Shown here: positions 27,519 through 36,119 of the stretch, piece after piece
How positions within the stretch are numbered: position 1 is the stretch's first letter
Layout: each line of letters begins with the position of its first letter
NCBI GenBank assembly: GCA_038324085.1
Contig: JBBQHP010000002.1
Location: 124,001-188,000, forward strand
Origin: Ga0077523 sp038324085
GTDB lineage: Bacteria; Pseudomonadota; Gammaproteobacteria; Burkholderiales; Ga0077523
Length of the DNA stretch: 64,000 nucleotides
Reading direction: 5' to 3'
Position numbers and translations under genes: made by a program
Notes under the pieces: model-generated
Databases searched by the model: none
What the model saw: only the letters and a program-made list of their open reading frames with translations
What the model was told of the DNA's origin: nothing

Positions 27519-28227
27519 CCCGGACGAACTGATCTATTGGCAGTCCGGGTTCTTCAAACTCAATGCGACGATCGTTTTCACCTGGGTGCTGATGCTGGTG
27601 CTGAGCCTCGGGTCGGCCTTGATCACGCGCCGGCTCGCCTCGGGCCGTGAACTCTCGCGCTGGCAGTGCATGCTGGAAATCATCGTGACCGGGATGCTCA
27701 AGCAGATCGAGGACGTGGGCCTCCGCAAACCGCGGAAGTATCTGAGCTTTCTGGGCACGCTGTTCCTGTTCGTGGCCGCTTCCAGCCTGTGCACCGTGAT
27801 CCCGGGATTCGAAGTGCCGACCGGATCGCTGTCGACCACGGCGGCGCTGGCGGCGTGCGTGTTCGTCGCGGTGCCGATCTTCGGTATCGCACAGCAGGGG
27901 TTCGGTGGTTACCTGAAGACCTACCTTCATCCCACGGTATTGATGTTGCCGTTCAACCTGATCAGCGAGTTGTCGCGGACGCTGGCTCTGGCAGTCCGCC
28001 TGTTCGGCAACATGATGAGCGGGGCGATGATCATTGCCATCCTGCTGTCGATCACGCCATTCGTTTTTCCCGTCGTGATGACGCTGCTCGGGTTGCTGAC
28101 CGGGATGGTGCAGGCCTATATCTTCAGCATCCTCGCGGCCGTCTATATCGCTGCCGCTACACGCGTCAGCAAGACCGGTTCCGATTCCGATGCGCAGCGA
28201 ACCTCGCGGCCAGCCGGCGCCGAATGA
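27508..28227 (+). CDS. atpB: N-type ATPase subunit a
   Basis: A 239-residue membrane subunit forming the ion half-channels against the c-ring. The essential Arg is in the helix ELSRTLALAVRLFGNMMSG, where RLFGNM is the family signature. Five to six hydrophobic helices are visible, and the chain ends in a polar tail. ATG 27508 is selected over the in-frame ATG 27481 because GGAGGAGG lies 8 bases upstream of it. The next gene, atpE, follows after 31 bases. Confidence 0.93.
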   Translation: MRLSPDELIYWQSGFFKLNATIVFTWVLMLVLSLGSALITRRLASGRELSRWQCMLEIIVTGMLKQIEDVGLRKPRKYLSFLGTLFLFVAASSLCTVIPGFEVPTGSLSTTAALAACVFVAVPIFGIAQQGFGGYLKTYLHPTVLMLPFNLISELSRTLALAVRLFGNMMSGAMIIAILLSITPFVFPVVMTLLGLLTGMVQAYIFSILAAVYIAAATRVSKTGSDSDAQRTSRPAGAE

Positions 28228-28258
28228 TCGATACTCTCCAAACCACTGGAAGGCACCC

Positions 28259-28549
28259 ATGGATAGCGTGACACTCATAGCAATAGCCTCGATCGTCATC
28301 GCCGGCGTCACCACCGGCTTCGGGACGATGGGTCCGGCGCTCGCCGAGGGTCGGGCAGTTGCGACTGCCTTGACCGCGCTCGCGCAGCAGCCGGACGCAT
28401 CGGCGACCATCACCCGGACGTTGTTCGTCGGACTGGCGATGATCGAGTCCACCGCGATCTATTGCTTCGTGGTGTCGATGATCCTGATCTTTGCAAACCC
28501 GTTCTGGAACGCAGCGATTGCCCAGGTCGGTGCCGCTGCCGGAAAGTAG
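28259..28549 (+). CDS. atpE: N-type ATPase subunit c
   Basis: A 96-residue two-helix rotor subunit. Helix 1 carries P26-x3-E30-G; helix 2 carries the ion-binding Glu63 in the string IESTAIY (Glu63, Ser64, Thr65, Tyr68). A second carboxylate in helix 1 together with E-S-T-x-x-Y is the N-type pattern and resembles sodium-binding sites. At least one N-type ring (Burkholderia pseudomallei) has nevertheless been reported as proton-specific, so the coupling ion cannot be read from sequence alone. GGAAGG precedes ATG 28259. Confidence 0.93.
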   Translation: MDSVTLIAIASIVIAGVTTGFGTMGPALAEGRAVATALTALAQQPDASATITRTLFVGLAMIESTAIYCFVVSMILIFANPFWNAAIAQVGAAAGK

Positions 28550-28552
28550 GCC

Positions 28553-29389
28553 ATGCTGATCGACTGGTTCACCTTCGGTGCGCAGGCGCTCAACTTCGTC
28601 ATCCTGGTCTGGTTGATGAAACGTTTCCTCTACCGACCCATAATCGACGCGATCGATGCGCGCGAAAAGCGGATCGACGCCGAACTCGCCGCTGCCGATC
28701 GCAAGGCGGCCGAAGCCAGGAACGACAGCGAGGAGTTCGAGCGCAAGAGTGCTGCCTTCGAGCGCGAGCGCGCCGACCTGCTCTCCAAGGCGACGAATGA
28801 CGCCCGGACCGAGCGCCAGCGCCTGCTGGCCGGGGCGCGCGATGCGGCCGACGCCCTGGCGGTCGCACGCCGGGAGTCGATGGCGAACGATGCGAAGAAC
28901 CTGAACCAGGCGCTGCGCCAGCGCGCACAGGCCGAAGTCTTTGCGGTTGCTCGCAAGACGCTGGCCGATCTGGCGACGACGAGCTTCGAAACCAGTGCGT
29001 GCGCGGTGTTCATCGAGCGCCTGCGAGCCCTGGACGGGTCGGCCCGGGATGATCTTGCGAACGCGCTCCGGGCTGCCGCCGGGACAGCGCTCTTGCGCAG
29101 CGCCTTCGAGCTCCCGATGGCCCAACGAACGGCCGTGCACGATGCGATCGACGAGATCTTCGCGCTGCAGTTGGAATTGCGCTACGAGACCACACCGGAT
29201 CTGGTGGCCGGGATCGAACTCAGCGCGCACGGGCAAAAATTCGCGTGGAGCATCGACGACTACCTCGCATCCCTGGAACGCGGCGTCGATGAACTGCTCA
29301 AGGCACCAGCCGCCACGCCGGTCGCGGCGCCGGTCACGGTCACGAAGGAAAGTGCAGGGAAGGCGGTCATGGAACCGGGTCGCGCTTGA
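28553..29389 (+). CDS. atpF: N-type ATPase subunit b (extended, replaces delta)
   Basis: A 278-residue peripheral-stalk protein, much longer than ordinary subunit b (about 156). One transmembrane helix (residues 8-25) is followed by a long Ala/Glu/Arg-rich coiled coil to about 130, and then a globular part. No separate atpH (delta) gene exists in this operon; the C-terminal stretch with ELRYETTPDLVAGIEL resembles the end of delta, as expected for N-type AtpF. It starts three bases after atpE and overlaps atpA. Confidence 0.88.
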   Translation: MLIDWFTFGAQALNFVILVWLMKRFLYRPIIDAIDAREKRIDAELAAADRKAAEARNDSEEFERKSAAFERERADLLSKATNDARTERQRLLAGARDAADALAVARRESMANDAKNLNQALRQRAQAEVFAVARKTLADLATTSFETSACAVFIERLRALDGSARDDLANALRAAAGTALLRSAFELPMAQRTAVHDAIDEIFALQLELRYETTPDLVAGIELSAHGQKFAWSIDDYLASLERGVDELLKAPAATPVAAPVTVTKESAGKAVMEPGRA

Positions 29390-31029
29390 CGACACAGCCC
29401 GACTCCCTGCAGCAGACCTTCGATCGCGTATTCGACGCGCTCGAGCAGGCGCGCACGACCTTCGTGCCACGGTTGGTGGCGCGCGAGGTCGGAACCATCC
29501 TGTCGGTCGCGACCGGCATCGCCCGTGTCGGCGGTCTCCCCGGCATCGGGTTCGCTGAACTGATTCGTTTTCCCGGTGGCGTGGCCGGCATAGCCTTCAA
29601 CGTCGACGCCGACGAGGTCGGCGTCGTGCTGCTCGGCGACCATGCGCACCTGCAGGCTGGCGACACCGTCTCGCGCGAAGGCCGGGTCATGGATGTGGCG
29701 GTGGGGGAGGAATGGCTCGGGCGGGTCATCGACCCGCTCGGCAGGCCGCTCGACGGCCAGGGCACCGTCACCGGCAGCGCGCGCGTACCGATCGAGCGTC
29801 CGGCGCCCGCAATCCTGGATCGTGCACCGGTCGCCGAGCCGTTGCAGACAGGTCTCAAGGTGATCGACGCACTCATTCCCATCGGCCGCGGCCAGCGCGA
29901 ACTGATCCTGGGAGATCGCCAGACGGGCAAGACGTCCATCGCCATCGATACCATCATCAATCAGCGCGGTCGCGACGTCGTGTGCGTCTATTGCGCGATC
30001 GGCCAGCGCGCATCGGCCGTGGCCAAGGCGGTGGCCGTATTGCGGGAACACGGCGCGCTGGCCCATACGGTGGTGATGGTGGCGGAGGGCAGCGATGCGC
30101 CCGGGTTGTCGTACATCGCCCCGTATGCCGCGACCAGCATCGCCGAGCATTTCATGGAGGGGGGGCGCGACGTCCTGATCGTCTATGACGATCTCACGCA
30201 GCATGCGCGCTCGTATCGCGAGCTCTCGCTGCTGCTCGGGCGACCGCCGGGGCGCGAAGCGTTTCCCGGCGACATTTTCTACATTCATTCACGGCTGCTG
30301 GAGCGTGCCACGCACCTGAACGAGCGGCGCGGCGGCGGCTCGCTCACCGCGCTGCCCATCATCGAGACCGAAGCGCAGGTCATCTCGGCCTACATCCCGA
30401 CCAACCTCATTTCCATCACCGACGGTCAGATCTATCTGTCACCGACCTTGTTTCAGCTCGGCGTGCTGCCGGCGGTGGATGTGGGCAGATCGGTTTCGCG
30501 CGTGGGTGGGAAGGCGCAGCTCGCGGCATTCAGGGCGGTCGCGGGCGACCTCAAACTCGCTTATGCGCAATTCGAAGAACTCGAAAGCTTTGCCCGCTTC
30601 GGCGCCCATCTGGACGACGACACCCAGCGGTCCATCACGCACGGGCAGCGCATCCGGGCCTGTCTGAAACAGCCTGAACTGGTCCCGGTTCCGGTACCGG
30701 CACAGATCGCCGTGGTCCTGGCGTTGACCGGCGGCCTGTTCGACCCGATTCCGATCGATCAGATGATCGACGCGGAACGCGCCGTGCGGGAGGCCGCCGG
30801 GAAGTCCATCCCCGATGCCGTGACCGAGCGTCTCCTGAGCGCCGGCAAGCTGACCGCCGCCGACCGCGACACGATCGTCGCACTCGCCCGGGAGGCGATT
30901 GCCGCTTTTGTGCCGCCAGCCGATGCCGACGAGTCAGGATCGGGAAAACAGGACGGCCATGAATCCAAGGTCGCTCCGACGCTTGCCGCGCCCGGGACGC
31001 GCGACAGTGCAACGAGGACATCGAACTGA
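29386..31029 (+). CDS. atpA: N-type ATPase alpha subunit
   Basis: A 547-residue alpha subunit. The P-loop is GDRQTGKTSIA, with CVYCAIGQRAS, YDDLTQHARSYRELSLLL, and the C-terminal helical domain all present. The start is a TTG at 29386 whose last two bases begin the atpF stop (TTGA), so translation is coupled. A hydrophilic tail of about 30 residues after the usual end is odd. After its stop, 132 bases without a supported gene precede atpG. Confidence 0.92.
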   Translation: MTTQPDSLQQTFDRVFDALEQARTTFVPRLVAREVGTILSVATGIARVGGLPGIGFAELIRFPGGVAGIAFNVDADEVGVVLLGDHAHLQAGDTVSREGRVMDVAVGEEWLGRVIDPLGRPLDGQGTVTGSARVPIERPAPAILDRAPVAEPLQTGLKVIDALIPIGRGQRELILGDRQTGKTSIAIDTIINQRGRDVVCVYCAIGQRASAVAKAVAVLREHGALAHTVVMVAEGSDAPGLSYIAPYAATSIAEHFMEGGRDVLIVYDDLTQHARSYRELSLLLGRPPGREAFPGDIFYIHSRLLERATHLNERRGGGSLTALPIIETEAQVISAYIPTNLISITDGQIYLSPTLFQLGVLPAVDVGRSVSRVGGKAQLAAFRAVAGDLKLAYAQFEELESFARFGAHLDDDTQRSITHGQRIRACLKQPELVPVPVPAQIAVVLALTGGLFDPIPIDQMIDAERAVREAAGKSIPDAVTERLLSAGKLTAADRDTIVALAREAIAAFVPPADADESGSGKQDGHESKVAPTLAAPGTRDSATRTSN

Positions 31030-31161
31030 TGCGTCCGAATCGCCGTTTCGGCCCGCTCTGTGATCGCATCGGCGGGGGTGAGCCGATCGGTCCGACAACC
31101 CTGCAGCACTGTCCGGCGATTGCGCGGCCGGTCGTGCACGCCTGAAGCACGCCCGATCAAG

Positions 31162-32085
31162 ATGCCGGACAGTCCCGCCAGCCTCCGCCGGAAGATCGGC
31201 AGTGCCGCGGACTTGCAGTCGGTCGTCCGCGCGATGAAGGCCCAGGCTGCTGCGAGCGTCGGACAGTACGAGCGCTCGGTGGCGGCCCTGGGCGATTACG
31301 CTCGCACGGTCGAACTCGGCCTTGCCGTCTGTTTTCGACAAGCGCAACCCGCACCCGCGCCGCCACCCCGGTATGCCGCCAAGGGTCACGGGAACGTCCG
31401 TGCCATCGTGTTCGGTTCCGATCAGGGACTCGTGGGACGCTTCAACGACATCGTTCTGGATCATGCCGCGCAATCGCTGGCGGGACTGTCCGACCATGCG
31501 CAGGTCTGGGCAGTCGGCGAGCGCGTGCACGACGGGCTCGTCGCCAGCGGGACACCCGTGCTCGGCGTCTTTGCCGTGCCGAACTCGGTGCAGGCAATCG
31601 CTGCGCTGGTCGGGCAGATCCTGGTGACAGTCATCGAAGACTCGGACTCGCCCGAATCGCCCGGCGCCACCGCCGAACTGCACCTGTTCCACAACCGACC
31701 GGTGTCGGGATCGGCCTACGAGCCCCTAGGCCAGCGACTTCTGCCGCTCGACGAGACCTGGCGTCGCAGTCTGACGCAGGTGCCCTGGCCCACCGGCATG
31801 CTGCCGGAGATTCTCGGAAGCGCTCCGGCGACACTGCGGGCGCTGATCCGCGAATACGTGTTCGTCTCGATCTTCCGCGCCTGCGCCGAGTCACTCGCGA
31901 GCGAGCATGCGAGTCGACTGGCGGCAATGGACCGCGCCGAACGCAACATCGACAAGATGCTGGTCACGTTGCACGACAATTTTCAGCGTATGCGCCAGGG
32001 CAGGATCGACGAGGAACTCTCCGATGTGATTTCGGGCTTCAAGGCACTCCAGGCGGACGTCGAGACCCGGGACCATCGGCGATAA
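31162..32085 (+). CDS. atpG: N-type ATPase gamma subunit
   Basis: A 307-residue rotary shaft subunit. The N-terminal LRRKIGSAADLQSVVRAMK helix, the FGSDQGLVGRFN core block and the C-terminal RNIDKMLVTLHDNFQRMRQGRIDEELSDVISG helix are the family hallmarks; the two long helices form the coiled coil. ATG 31162 is used; the frame is open to 31060 but that part is Arg/Ser-rich and not conserved. This is the last gene of the nine-gene operon. Confidence 0.9.
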   Translation: MPDSPASLRRKIGSAADLQSVVRAMKAQAAASVGQYERSVAALGDYARTVELGLAVCFRQAQPAPAPPPRYAAKGHGNVRAIVFGSDQGLVGRFNDIVLDHAAQSLAGLSDHAQVWAVGERVHDGLVASGTPVLGVFAVPNSVQAIAALVGQILVTVIEDSDSPESPGATAELHLFHNRPVSGSAYEPLGQRLLPLDETWRRSLTQVPWPTGMLPEILGSAPATLRALIREYVFVSIFRACAESLASEHASRLAAMDRAERNIDKMLVTLHDNFQRMRQGRIDEELSDVISGFKALQADVETRDHRR

Positions 32086-32144
32086 TCGGCAGCGACGGGT
32101 TCGACCGAACGCTCACCGAGCAGCCCCGTCCGGACTATCAGCGA

Positions 32145-32612
32145 ATGGACGCTACGGAAGATGCCCGCTTCATGGAGCAGGCCCTCGAACTCGCGGCCAT
32201 CGCAGCGGCCGCGGGGGAGGTGCCCGTGGGTGCCTTGGTCGTGCTGGACGGAGCGGTGATCGGGCGTGGTCACAACGCCCCCATCGCGCTTGCCGATCCC
32301 ACTGCCCACGCCGAGATCCGGGCGCTGCGCGACGCCGCCGCCCGTCTCGGCAACTACCGGCTGGCGGGAGCGACCCTGTACGTAACGCTCGAGCCTTGCG
32401 CGATGTGTGCCGGCGCGATGCTGCACGCGAGAATCAGGCGAGTGGTCTTCGGCGCCCAGGATCCGAAGACCGGGGCGTGCGGGAGCGTGGTCGACCTGTT
32501 CGCCGAAGCGCGGCTCAATCACCACGCGGTCGTGGAGCGTGGCATCCTGGCCGATGCCTGCGGCGACGCGCTACGCCGTTTCTTCCAGTCGCGTCGCCGC
32601 ACGGGAACGTGA
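32145..32612 (+). CDS. tadA: tRNA adenosine(34) deaminase
   Basis: A 155-residue zinc deaminase converting adenosine to inosine at the wobble position of tRNA-Arg(ACG). The zinc site is HAEIRAL (His and catalytic Glu) and PCAMC (two Cys), and FGAQDPKTGACGSV is the typical TadA tail block. It starts at ATG 32145; the next in-frame ATG (32172) would give a shorter protein. It lies 59 bases after atpG in the same direction. Confidence 0.93.
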   Translation: MDATEDARFMEQALELAAIAAAAGEVPVGALVVLDGAVIGRGHNAPIALADPTAHAEIRALRDAAARLGNYRLAGATLYVTLEPCAMCAGAMLHARIRRVVFGAQDPKTGACGSVVDLFAEARLNHHAVVERGILADACGDALRRFFQSRRRTGT

Positions 32613-32706
32613 TCGCCGCGCGCTGCGATGCTGCATTGCATCCGGCACGATTCGTCACGTAACAGATTGGGCAAGCGAGAGTTCGCGCGCGCGACGGCGG
32701 GTTCGA

Positions 32707-32735
32707 TTGTGCGCTGCCCAGTGATGGTCTAGAGT
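32707..32735 (+). promoter_or_regulatory. weak sigma-70-like promoter before the SDR gene
   Basis: TTGTGC at 32707-32712 and TAGAGT at 32730-32735 are separated by 17 bases. The -35 matches three and the -10 four of six consensus positions. The SDR start codon is 48 bases downstream, and the 170-base gap holds nothing else recognisable. Confidence 0.3.
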
Positions 32736-32782
32736 GCCGGCCCAGTTGCGGTTACTCACAAAACAGGCTTGGCGAGGATCTC

Positions 32783-33523
32783 ATGAGACTGAAGGGCAAG
32801 GTGTCCATCATCACCGGCGGCGGGCGGGGCATCGGCCAGGCGACGGTGCTCAAGTTCGCGCGCGAAGGCGCGGCGGTCGTGATCTGCGACGTCGACCAGC
32901 CCTCCATAGATGACACGCTCGGTCAGGTCCGGGCGCAGGGCAACGAAGCGATCGGTTTCATCGTCGACGTGACCAAGCGCCCCAGCATCGACGCAATGGT
33001 CGCGGGCGTGATGGCCAAGCACGGCCGGATCGACGTGCTGGTCAACAATGCAGGCATCGTGATGGATGCGCAATTGAAGAAGATGTCGGACGCCGCCTTC
33101 GACCGGGTGATCGATGTCAATCTGAAAGGCACCTACAACTGCACGCGCGCGGTCGTCGACATCATGATCGGGCAAGCCTCGGGAGTGATCCTCAACGCGT
33201 CGTCGATCGTGGGGATTTTCGGCAACTTCGGCCAGACGAACTACGCCGCGAGCAAGTTCGCGGTCATCGGGATGGTCAAGACCTGGGCGCGCGAACTGGG
33301 CGCAAAGGGGATCCGGGCGAATGCCGTGTGCCCCGGATTCGTCGAGACCTCCATCCTGAGTTCCATCCCCGACAAGGTTCTCGATACCATGCGCGCGCGG
33401 GTTCCGATGGGACGCCTCGGCAAACCGGAGGACATCGCCAACGCCTACGCATTTCTCGCCTCGGACGAGGCGAGTTACATCAACGGCGCGGTGATCGAAG
33501 TGAGCGGCGGTGCCACGATCTGA
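32783..33523 (+). CDS. short-chain dehydrogenase/reductase (FabG-like)
   Basis: A 246-residue classical SDR. The cofactor motif is TGGGRGIG (residues 11-18), NNAG is near residue 89, the catalytic Ser is in NASSIVG, and Tyr/Lys are in TNYAASKFAV. The closest families are 3-oxoacyl-ACP reductase (FabG) and acetoacetyl-CoA reductase (PhaB-like); the sequence alone does not decide. It stands alone with its own gap upstream, and its end is five bases from the convergent mtnA. Confidence 0.85.
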   Translation: MRLKGKVSIITGGGRGIGQATVLKFAREGAAVVICDVDQPSIDDTLGQVRAQGNEAIGFIVDVTKRPSIDAMVAGVMAKHGRIDVLVNNAGIVMDAQLKKMSDAAFDRVIDVNLKGTYNCTRAVVDIMIGQASGVILNASSIVGIFGNFGQTNYAASKFAVIGMVKTWARELGAKGIRANAVCPGFVETSILSSIPDKVLDTMRARVPMGRLGKPEDIANAYAFLASDEASYINGAVIEVSGGATI

Positions 33524-33528
33524 ACCCG

Positions 33529-34584
33529 TCAGAGCGCGCCCGCGATCAGCGCTCGCAGCGATTCCGAGTCGGGCCGGTCGACGATTCCAGCCTCGGTGAT
33601 CAAGGCACTCACGAGCCCCGCCGGGGTCACGTCGAAAGCGGGGTTGAAGACCGGAACCCCGAGCGGGGCCCAGACCTCGCTCCCGTAGCCCGCCACTTCG
33701 TCGCGCGGACGCTCCTCGATCGGGATGGCGGCACCGTCGGCCGCGGCCAGATCGATCGTCGAGAGCGGACAGGCGACGTAGAAGGGGATCCCGTGCCGTC
33801 GCGCCATGACGGCGAGAGGATAGGTACCGATCTTGTTGGCGACGTCGCCGTTGGCGGCTACGCGGTCCGCGCCGACGATGACCAGATCGATGCGGCCTTG
33901 TGCCAACAGGTGACCGGCGGCAACGTCGGGGAGCAGCGTGACCGGGATCCCGTCCTGCTGCAGTTCCCAGGCGGTGAGGCGGGCGCCTTGCAGCACGGGG
34001 CGGGTCTCATCGGCGAATACGCTGACAGCCTTGCCTGATTCCACGGCGGAGCGGATCACGCCCAGTGCAGTGCCGTGGCCCGCCGTGGCGAGCGCGCCCG
34101 CGTTGCAGTGCGTGAGGATGCGTGCACCGTCGGGCACGCGTACCGCGCCAATCGATCCCATGCGCCGATTCGCATCGACGTCGGCGGCGAGCATCCGGTG
34201 CGCTTCCGCCAGCAGTTTGTCTGCGGTGTCCGCCGGCGCGCGTGACCCGGCAGACTGCCACACCGTGCGCATGCGTTCGAGCGCCCAGAAGAGGTTCACG
34301 GCCGTCGGGCGGCTCGCGGCGAGGCGATCGAAGGCGAGCGTTAGCGACGTCGCGAACGGTTCCGCCGCCCTGGCGCGCAGGCGCAGCGCTTCCACCGCGA
34401 CGCCGTAGGCCGCCGCGCAACCGATCGCTGGGGCGCCACGGACGGCCAGCCGACGAATGCTCTCGGCGACGCCGGCAGCGTCGCTCAGAGTCAGGTAGCG
34501 CACCGCATTGGGCAATTCGCGCTGGTCGAGAATGCGCACGCCGACGTCCGGGAGCCATTCGATGGTCCGAAATGCGGGCGTCAT
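33529..34584 (-). CDS. mtnA: S-methyl-5-thioribose-1-phosphate isomerase
   Basis: A 351-residue MtnA-family isomerase converting methylthioribose-1-phosphate to methylthioribulose-1-phosphate in methylthio-nucleoside salvage. The motifs AVRGAPAIG near residue 48, HCNAGALATAGHGTALG with the catalytic Cys, and VGADRVAANGDVANKIGTYPLA with the catalytic Asp are all intact. Its start overlaps the stop of the upstream aldolase gene by four bases, so the two are one transcription unit. No mtnBCD genes are in the window. Confidence 0.93.
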   Translation of the reverse strand: MTPAFRTIEWLPDVGVRILDQRELPNAVRYLTLSDAAGVAESIRRLAVRGAPAIGCAAAYGVAVEALRLRARAAEPFATSLTLAFDRLAASRPTAVNLFWALERMRTVWQSAGSRAPADTADKLLAEAHRMLAADVDANRRMGSIGAVRVPDGARILTHCNAGALATAGHGTALGVIRSAVESGKAVSVFADETRPVLQGARLTAWELQQDGIPVTLLPDVAAGHLLAQGRIDLVIVGADRVAANGDVANKIGTYPLAVMARRHGIPFYVACPLSTIDLAAADGAAIPIEERPRDEVAGYGSEVWAPLGVPVFNPAFDVTPAGLVSALITEAGIVDRPDSESLRALIAGAL

Positions 34585-36080
34585 GCTGACCCCGGAGGCG
34601 CCAACGTCATCACCTCATGGAGAAATGGCAATCCCCGCCACGCCGGTTCGCGGGAGACGACGAAGTCGATCCCGCCGAATGCGAAGACTGCCTCGGTCAG
34701 CGCGGCAGGGTCCGAGAGCATGCTCTGGGGCAGGCAGAACACGCCCTCGTGCGGGTCGGCGACCGGGCCGACGCGCACCACCGCAGCGCCCCGGGCGAGG
34801 AGTTCGTCGACTTGCGCTTGCGAATCCGACAGCACGAGGGCGATCCTGCCGAGCAATGGCAGATCCTGTGCAGCCCGGGCGCGCAGCTGCCTGTCGAAAC
34901 CACCGTAGTGGATCTCGGCCAGCAGCACTGCGTCCGGATCCAGCGAAACGTAGCGATCGTGGGCCGACGCGCGCGAGATGATGCGGATATCGTGACGATA
35001 GATGTCGGCCGTGATTCGGGCGTTGCGCGCATCGACGCTGGCCGCCACCAGGCCGAATTCCGGATCGAGGACGATGCGCGGTGCCGGATCGGGGAGCAGA
35101 CGCGCAGGCGTGGAGGGCGGGCCGAAGCGCGTCAGATAGGCTCGATAGTCGTGGGCATATCGAGGCACGTCCCGACCCAGCAGCGGCAGTCGTTTGGTGA
35201 AGACCGCGTGCTGGGGAGTGGGCGGTCCCTGCAGCGCGATCTCGGCGAGATCGCAGCGCGCGGCGTAGCCCATGACCTCGGCATCGGTAGCCACGTTCAG
35301 CACCATGGGATAGCCGGCGGCAGCGCTCAGCTCCGCCCTGAGTCGTGCCAAGGCGAGCGCTGATGCAGGCGTGCGTGCCGGGGCCGCCGCGCACCGCAGC
35401 TGCCAGGAATTGCGCGATCGGAGGTGGTCCTCGGCCCTGCCGACCAGTGCAAGCATGTTCTGATAGGCGGCGCGCGCATCGTTCGCGAAGGCAATGGCGC
35501 CGTGGAACTCCAGGATCAGACCGATCGTGCGGTCGGTGCCGAAGCGCCGCAAGGTATCCACGCATGCCTTCGCGAGCTCGAACCCCGAATGTCGAAACGG
35601 CACGAGCGGGGCGAGATCACCGTACACGTCGCGGGCGATCGATCGACCGCGCGCCGTGTTTATCAACGCGAGAATGCTGTCGGCGTGCGTGTGCTCAACG
35701 TGTGTTGCGGGCATTGCTGCATGCAGCAGTGTCTCGATCGAGGGCCTGGGCGCGTCCGGGCGCAGCTTGAGCGGTTCGAGCGCGTCCATCATCTCGTCGT
35801 TACCGAGTGTCTCGCGATCGAGCAGCCGCTTCACCGGCCCCAGCGCAAGCGGCGTGAAATCTGCGGGCTTCACGGCAGCGAGATCAGCACCGGTGCCCTT
35901 GACGTAGAGGCAATCGATGGAAGTGCCATCGCTGCGCGACCAGAGGCCCTTCAAGGAGGTATTGCCGCCCCCCATCAGGACGAGATCGGGATCGGCGCCG
36001 AGCAGGCGCGACGAGTAGGCTCTGAGTTCGAGCGCGCCGTCGCACCGCGATGCCGCCAAGTCGTTCCAGTGAGAATGCAT
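34581..36080 (-). CDS. long class II aldolase/adducin-domain protein
   Basis: A 499-residue protein whose first 230 residues form a class II aldolase domain. The phosphate-binding block is MGGGNTSLKG (residues 36-45), the zinc ligands are in EHTHADS (His130, His132), and EFHGAIAF supplies a third His. The remaining 270 residues resemble the middle part of RhaD-type bifunctional aldolase/dehydrogenases but stop before a dehydrogenase domain; no nucleotide-binding motif was seen. ATG 36080 is chosen because the frame upstream is not conserved. Overlap with mtnA suggests it cleaves a methylthiopentulose phosphate; this is inference. Confidence 0.75.
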   Translation of the reverse strand: MHSHWNDLAASRCDGALELRAYSSRLLGADPDLVLMGGGNTSLKGLWSRSDGTSIDCLYVKGTGADLAAVKPADFTPLALGPVKRLLDRETLGNDEMMDALEPLKLRPDAPRPSIETLLHAAMPATHVEHTHADSILALINTARGRSIARDVYGDLAPLVPFRHSGFELAKACVDTLRRFGTDRTIGLILEFHGAIAFANDARAAYQNMLALVGRAEDHLRSRNSWQLRCAAAPARTPASALALARLRAELSAAAGYPMVLNVATDAEVMGYAARCDLAEIALQGPPTPQHAVFTKRLPLLGRDVPRYAHDYRAYLTRFGPPSTPARLLPDPAPRIVLDPEFGLVAASVDARNARITADIYRHDIRIISRASAHDRYVSLDPDAVLLAEIHYGGFDRQLRARAAQDLPLLGRIALVLSDSQAQVDELLARGAAVVRVGPVADPHEGVFCLPQSMLSDPAALTEAVFAFGGIDFVVSREPAWRGLPFLHEVMTLAPPGSA

Positions 36081-36106
36081 GGTGCCTGTGCGAAAGTGGG
36101 GACGAT

Positions 36107-36112
36107 TATACT
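36107..36112 (+). promoter_or_regulatory. possible -10 element for the GNAT gene
   Basis: TATACT lies 7 bases before the GNAT start codon inside a 39-base gap between two divergent start codons. No good -35 was found. If real, transcription would begin at or next to the ATG and give a leaderless message. Confidence 0.3.
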
Positions 36113-36119
36113 GAGCCGC

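Noticed and set aside
31030..31161. An extra small gene between atpA and atpG
   Set aside because: The frame from 31060 merely extends atpG upstream. It is Arg/Ser-rich, lacks a ribosome-binding site, and is not part of the gamma family.
32783..36080. The SDR as the split-off dehydrogenase half of the RhaD-like aldolase
   Set aside because: The SDR is on the opposite strand, on the far side of mtnA, and resembles FabG/PhaB, so a split of one gene is not supported.
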